From Cyclobacteriaceae bacterium (GTDB lineage Bacteria > Bacteroidota > Bacteroidia > Cytophagales > Cyclobacteriaceae), in NCBI GenBank assembly GCA_020832305.1, contig JAFIEV010000015.1, forward strand, positions 1-48,885: DNA of 48,885 bases, written 5' to 3'. Position 1 is the first letter of the stretch. Each line of letters begins with the position of its first letter. Shown here piece by piece: positions 45,215 through 48,885 of the stretch. The notes under the pieces are model-generated. The model ran no database searches and had not been told where the DNA came from. It saw only the letters and a list, made by a program, of their open reading frames with translations. The translations under genes were made by a program, and so were the position numbers.

Positions 45215-47081
45215 TTATTTTCTGATGTTTTTAACGCTGGCCGGTAAGGGCATCATGTATCATTTTGTTTCAGGTCTGCTCATCGGATGCCTGGGTTTGT
45301 TATTATTATGGGCTTTCAAAGGAAACAGGCCTGTTGTCCGATTTAATATTGCAACGACTTTTATGGTATTGATGTTTGCATCATGGATCCTTAGCATGGT
45401 ATTGGTATTAAAAGATTGGCCGGTGGGCGAAAGTACTTCCGGGTCAATACGTTCTGTTCTTTTTACTGCCGATCAGAGTGAAATTCGTCATTTTAGCCAG
45501 ATCTATCAAAGCAAAGACCATTCAATTCCAGCGTTAATGATGATTTCAGCGGGCTTTATCTGGATGTCAGGTGTATTCTTCTTTTCTGTTCGCATTTTGG
45601 GATCATATATTTTTCTGAAGAGAAGCACACATAAATACACTAAGACAGCGCCGGAAGAATGGCAGCAGATGCTTCAAAACCTGGCCAGACAATTAAATAT
45701 CCGGAAAAAGATCATTTTACTTGTTGGAACTGCAGTTCAATCGCCATTTACAATAGGCCATTTTAAGCCTTTGATTGTAGTTCCGGCATCTATGCTAAGT
45801 GGTATGCCTTACGAGCAGATTGAAGCTATTTTGATTCATGAACTCTGGCATATACGAAGAAATGATTACCTCATAAACCTGATCATCACGATTATGGTGA
45901 CAATTATGTTTTATCATCCAATCGTTTGGATGTTCAGACGAGTGATTCAAAAGGAAAGAGAGCATATTTGTGATGATTTAAGCATTGAAATGGGCTGCCG
46001 TCCCAATATTCTGGCCAAGGCCATGCTCAGTCTGCATCAACTTCAATATCTGCCAATCGCTATTGGATTTGGCAATCAAACATCGGATTTTAAAATGCGG
46101 ATCACAAGACTTTTTGAAAGAACTTTACCTGGACAGGGTACAAAAAGGCGTGCATTGCTTCTTACTGGCATTATTTTTTTGATAATCTTTACTGCAGGCA
46201 TATCAATTTACCTTAAACGACAAGGGCGGGAGGCAGAATGGTCATCGGCAAATGAAAATTTGGTTTATCCTTTAAAGACGGATCTGGCCTCATTTCAGGA
46301 ATCTATTTATGAAAGGATCGACCTATTGAATTTTCAGAAATCCATAAATAACACTGTAAAAAAGTATGGAGAACCATACCTTGAAATCAATGGAGAGCCA
46401 GTCCCTTTCCATAAAGATTTTCCGGCAGATCTTAATGCAGATTCTGTGGTTTATATACCCGAATACGCTGATAGTACATCACAAAATGTAAAAAAGGGTT
46501 TGCTACAGATTTATAAAAAGGAAGCCAATGAAAATGCCTCAGCATCAGGAATCAGCATGAACAAGGGCAACACATTGGAGAATCAAAGTGACAGCCTTAG
46601 AATAAGGCAGCCTTTAGAAGTAAACAATCCCCTGGTAATAATAGATGGTGTAATTAAAGGAAAACTGTCGGATTTAGACCTGGAACTACACGCCAGGGCA
46701 TCGGACATTGCCAGTTTGAATGTGCTTAAAGGAGAAAACGCCATCATCAAATATGGAGAAAATGCCATTGAAGGGGCAATAGAAATCTATACTAAAAACT
46801 TTGTTGGTGAAGTGGAGATATCGCCAGATACAGTTAAAATTGAAAATAGAAAGCCTGAGGCCTCAACTTTGTTCAATGCTTCGGATTTGCCAAAAAATGT
46901 TTTATACTTCATTGATGAAAAAAGATACAATTGGTACGAATTGAGTTATATTCCTTCAATAAACACAGAAGACATTATTTCTATTGAAGTAATAAAGGAT
47001 AAAAACAGACTTAGTCATTACGATGCTGATAATTATGAAGGGGTGATTATTATCAGACTAAAAAATATCAGAAATGAATAG
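45192..47081 (+). CDS. BlaR1-type M56 metallopeptidase with TonB-plug-like C-terminal domains
   Basis: Membrane zinc protease of 629 aa partnered with the BlaI-type repressor. Transmembrane segments occupy about 5-35, 40-75 and 110-145. The zinc motif is LIHELWHIRRND (HExxH), and a further helix precedes IWMFRRVIQKEREHICDD, whose Glu can be the third ligand. A last transmembrane helix is at about 315-335. The C-terminus lacks a penicillin-binding sensor and instead has two plug-like segments, PLVIIDGVIKG ... LNVLKGENAIIKYGENAIEGAIEIYTK and IEVIKDKNRLSHYD. Translation can start at 45192 or 45207; both overlap blaI. Confidence 0.9.
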   Translation: MVQKDMIDYFLMFLTLAGKGIMYHFVSGLLIGCLGLLLLWAFKGNRPVVRFNIATTFMVLMFASWILSMVLVLKDWPVGESTSGSIRSVLFTADQSEIRHFSQIYQSKDHSIPALMMISAGFIWMSGVFFFSVRILGSYIFLKRSTHKYTKTAPEEWQQMLQNLARQLNIRKKIILLVGTAVQSPFTIGHFKPLIVVPASMLSGMPYEQIEAILIHELWHIRRNDYLINLIITIMVTIMFYHPIVWMFRRVIQKEREHICDDLSIEMGCRPNILAKAMLSLHQLQYLPIAIGFGNQTSDFKMRITRLFERTLPGQGTKRRALLLTGIIFLIIFTAGISIYLKRQGREAEWSSANENLVYPLKTDLASFQESIYERIDLLNFQKSINNTVKKYGEPYLEINGEPVPFHKDFPADLNADSVVYIPEYADSTSQNVKKGLLQIYKKEANENASASGISMNKGNTLENQSDSLRIRQPLEVNNPLVIIDGVIKGKLSDLDLELHARASDIASLNVLKGENAIIKYGENAIEGAIEIYTKNFVGEVEISPDTVKIENRKPEASTLFNASDLPKNVLYFIDEKRYNWYELSYIPSINTEDIISIEVIKDKNRLSHYDADNYEGVIIIRLKNIRNE

Positions 47082-47184
47082 ATCGTGCCTCAGGATATTT
47101 TGATCCGAAAGGAATTTCCTGGTTCGGATCAATATCAGATAAAAGAATGGCAGATCAATTGCCATTTGAGTTTAATATGAATGA

Positions 47185-47255
47185 AAAATAAAAAGGCAGT
47201 GCCTGACCGCTCCCTAGTTAGTCATTGCACTGCCGTGGCCTGCGGTACTTTTTTC
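47185..47255. terminator. Bidirectional terminator between convergent genes
   Basis: GGCAGTGC (47195-47202) pairs with GCACTGCC (47227-47234), with TGAC/GTCA (47204-47207 / 47221-47224) continuing the stem after a small internal loop. On the minus strand the hairpin is followed directly by a T tract (complement of AAAAATAAAAA), giving a good terminator for the leftward gene that ends at 47343. On the plus strand a T run follows 12 nt later (ACTTTTTT), weaker, serving the sensor protease gene. Confidence 0.65.
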
Positions 47256-47342
47256 CGTTTGAAAACCTATGTATCAGAGGTCAACAGTAACAAGCCGACT
47301 CGCTCAATAGCCTGTTCTGAGGAAAGTAAGCAGACAATCTTT

Positions 47343-48885
47343 TTATTCAACCAAAGGTTCACTGATCACATTCAGATACCGCCCAATCCAATAAGGAAGT
47401 AGCCAAATATCTCCTGCGCTATGTTCCGTCACACCATCACCCTGTGGCCTGTCCAGATTAAACATATTACTGTTATGTCTCTGTATTGGCCTTTCTGCGG
47501 GAGAAAGTACTTCTTCTATGGTTTGTCTCCTGAAATTTGTTTCCAGTTCTACTATATCTTTTCTATGGCTGTTCATTATTATCCAATTGATCTGATCAAG
47601 CGGATATTCCTGCAAATACCAGATGGCTTCTTCCAGATCAAATTTTTCAGTTTCAGTGAGCGCTGTCATAATATTCCAGAGGCCTTCTTTTTCAGGCCTT
47701 TCAGCTTCCCAATGATCAAGTATCGAAGCTTTGAAATGCGCTTTTAAAGTATCGTTGAAGGCGTATCGATACAAACCCCAATATCCCATATAATACATCT
47801 CATCATCGGAGTGGTTCCACGAACTGGAAAGCATTTTTGCCCAATCATCGGCGTCTTCAGGTGCTAGACCAATTTCTGATATTGGCCGCATCAAATTTTC
47901 GAAATAGCCGTAATCAAGCATGAGTTCGAAGGCTTTTTCTTTGTATTTGACTTTGCCGGTAAAGTGAAATGCCGTTTGCAGCATGGCTACAATATTTGAT
48001 GAGTTGAGCTTTCTGTCACCAATATTAGTTGGGAAGCCATTTACATAATCAGGATGCCATTTACCCCATAAAGTGGGTTTGCCATCGTAATCGATCAGGT
48101 ACATGTCATTCTCAACAATATGAGACATGAGCGTATCAATAAGCTCTATTGCCTGTCTTTTGAGCTCATCATCTTCTACTACTTCAGCAATTACACCAAA
48201 AGCAAATATATGTCCAATCGCCTCATCACTGCTGGTGGTGGATTTCCAATCCCATTCAGGATGGCCGGAGGGTTGCCAGGCTTTGGAGTTGCCGAGTATT
48301 TCTTTGTAACCGCTTCTGTAAAAAGATCGTGCAGGAAAACCGGGTACTGGATTTACGGTGTATAATCTTTCCATGGCATCGAGTGATTCTCTGGTATTCT
48401 CCAGGGCCTCAGGGTCTTTAGTTACGGCATAACGAAAGGCCTCAGCTGCCAGGTACATAGAGGTCCATAATCCATCATTGTCAGAATCCCTGAGATAACC
48501 AGTGGAAATATCGCCGTTTTCCATTCCGTACAATCCCGAATTAAAGCCATGACGGATCTGTCTGTTGCGTACCTGCTTATCAAAGAATTTGGCTTTTTCG
48601 GCCAGGGTCCATTGTTCAAAACAAATTTTCCCCAATCCTTTTTCAGTTAGCACCAATACCGAATGTTCCGGCCCGGCAGTAATGTGCAAAACATCGTTAC
48701 AGGGAAGCCAGCGCTTGCCATTGTAATAGCTGAAAGAACCATCAGCATTCAGCGAAAAAGCACCCTTGTTTGTCCCGAACCATACTTTGTCCTCAATACT
48801 TTCAACCCAGGTGATCTCTGTCCATGGCAGTTTCTGCTGCACTTCACCCTGGATCTTACCCGATTGTACATCGAGCTTAACATAA
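47343..48885 (-). CDS. 5'-truncated protein with propeller-like start and alpha/alpha-barrel region
   Basis: Leftward gene whose reading frame runs open past the window end, so the true start lies outside; a GTG at 48842 is internal to the visible frame. About 513 residues are visible. The first part has WFGTNKGAFSL and YNGKRWLP, the pattern of regulator-propeller (Reg_prop) blades. The rest is helical with aromatic-rich repeats (DGLWTSMYLAAEAFRYAV, WNHSDDEMYYMGYWGLYRYAF), suggesting a six-hairpin alpha/alpha barrel such as in GH88- or epimerase-like enzymes. No catalytic motif was recognised. The gene ends before the bidirectional terminator. Confidence 0.7.
   Translation of the reverse strand, partial: YVKLDVQSGKIQGEVQQKLPWTEITWVESIEDKVWFGTNKGAFSLNADGSFSYYNGKRWLPCNDVLHITAGPEHSVLVLTEKGLGKICFEQWTLAEKAKFFDKQVRNRQIRHGFNSGLYGMENGDISTGYLRDSDNDGLWTSMYLAAEAFRYAVTKDPEALENTRESLDAMERLYTVNPVPGFPARSFYRSGYKEILGNSKAWQPSGHPEWDWKSTTSSDEAIGHIFAFGVIAEVVEDDELKRQAIELIDTLMSHIVENDMYLIDYDGKPTLWGKWHPDYVNGFPTNIGDRKLNSSNIVAMLQTAFHFTGKVKYKEKAFELMLDYGYFENLMRPISEIGLAPEDADDWAKMLSSSWNHSDDEMYYMGYWGLYRYAFNDTLKAHFKASILDHWEAERPEKEGLWNIMTALTETEKFDLEEAIWYLQEYPLDQINWIIMNSHRKDIVELETNFRRQTIEEVLSPAERPIQRHNSNMFNLDRPQGDGVTEHSAGDIWLLPYWIGRYLNVISEPLVE

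Noticed and set aside
1-48885. CRISPR arrays, insertion sequences, prophage, integrons
   Set aside because: Reading both strands gave no regularly spaced direct repeats, transposase or integrase motifs, or attachment-site duplications.

Overview
The window is chromosomal DNA from a member of the Bacteroidota, most likely a Cytophagales-type (Cytophagia) gliding or marine-style bacterium. The evidence is type IX secretion system (T9SS) genes (porX, porU, porV, a PorE-like gene and one large T9SS cargo), the phylum-typical lpxC-fabZ fusion, an M56/BlaR protease with TonB-plug-like tails, a PspC/GIN membrane protein with its PadR regulator, AT-rich intergenic DNA and few clear Shine-Dalgarno sequences. 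I saw no rRNA, tRNA, CRISPR, insertion sequence or prophage. Genes are densely packed and mostly housekeeping, with accessory carbohydrate and surface genes between them.

Layout. 1-5 kb: an S41 processing protease (minus), then a RIC-like di-iron protein and ruvX (plus, ending in a strong hairpin terminator), facing a minus-strand porX-tsaE-ald operon. 6.5-11 kb: a plus-strand operon of an HD phosphohydrolase, lpxD, lpxC-fabZ and lpxA (lipid A and fatty-acid synthesis). 11.2-18.2 kb: a lone ABC ATPase, a small lipoprotein and a 1902-residue T9SS-exported protein. 18.3-23.7 kb: a membrane-anchored MutS-like ATPase, an isoprenylcysteine-methyltransferase-like membrane protein, a PorE-like OmpA/PD40 lipoprotein-type protein and a small outer-membrane barrel. 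23.7-30.6 kb: a glycosyltransferase pair (GT-C membrane enzyme plus a methyltransferase-GT2 fusion), a Dabb protein, a small unknown protein, and a PL8-like lyase with its upstream membrane protein. 30.8-36.9 kb: porV-porU. 37.4-40.5 kb: PadR regulator, PspC/GIN protein and a 41-residue membrane peptide. 40.7-44.5 kb: a sodium symporter, sugar nucleotidyltransferase and sugar kinase operon. 44.7-47.1 kb: BlaI-type repressor with two symmetric operators and an M56 sensor protease. 47.3 kb to the end: a 5'-truncated gene of unknown function with an alpha/alpha-barrel look.

How they fit together. The strongest theme is the cell envelope: lipid A synthesis, protein export and sorting through T9SS (regulator PorX, shuttle PorV, sortase PorU, a PorE-like peptidoglycan anchor, and a cargo carrying a C-terminal sorting domain), surface glycosylation, and a BlaI/BlaR-type envelope stress switch. 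No clearly new multi-gene system was found. The observations most worth checking are two enzyme-family members whose catalytic residues are replaced (the PL8-like lyase and the alanine dehydrogenase), the symporter-nucleotidyltransferase-kinase operon, the methyltransferase-GT2 fusion, and the exactly mirrored operator pair in front of blaI.
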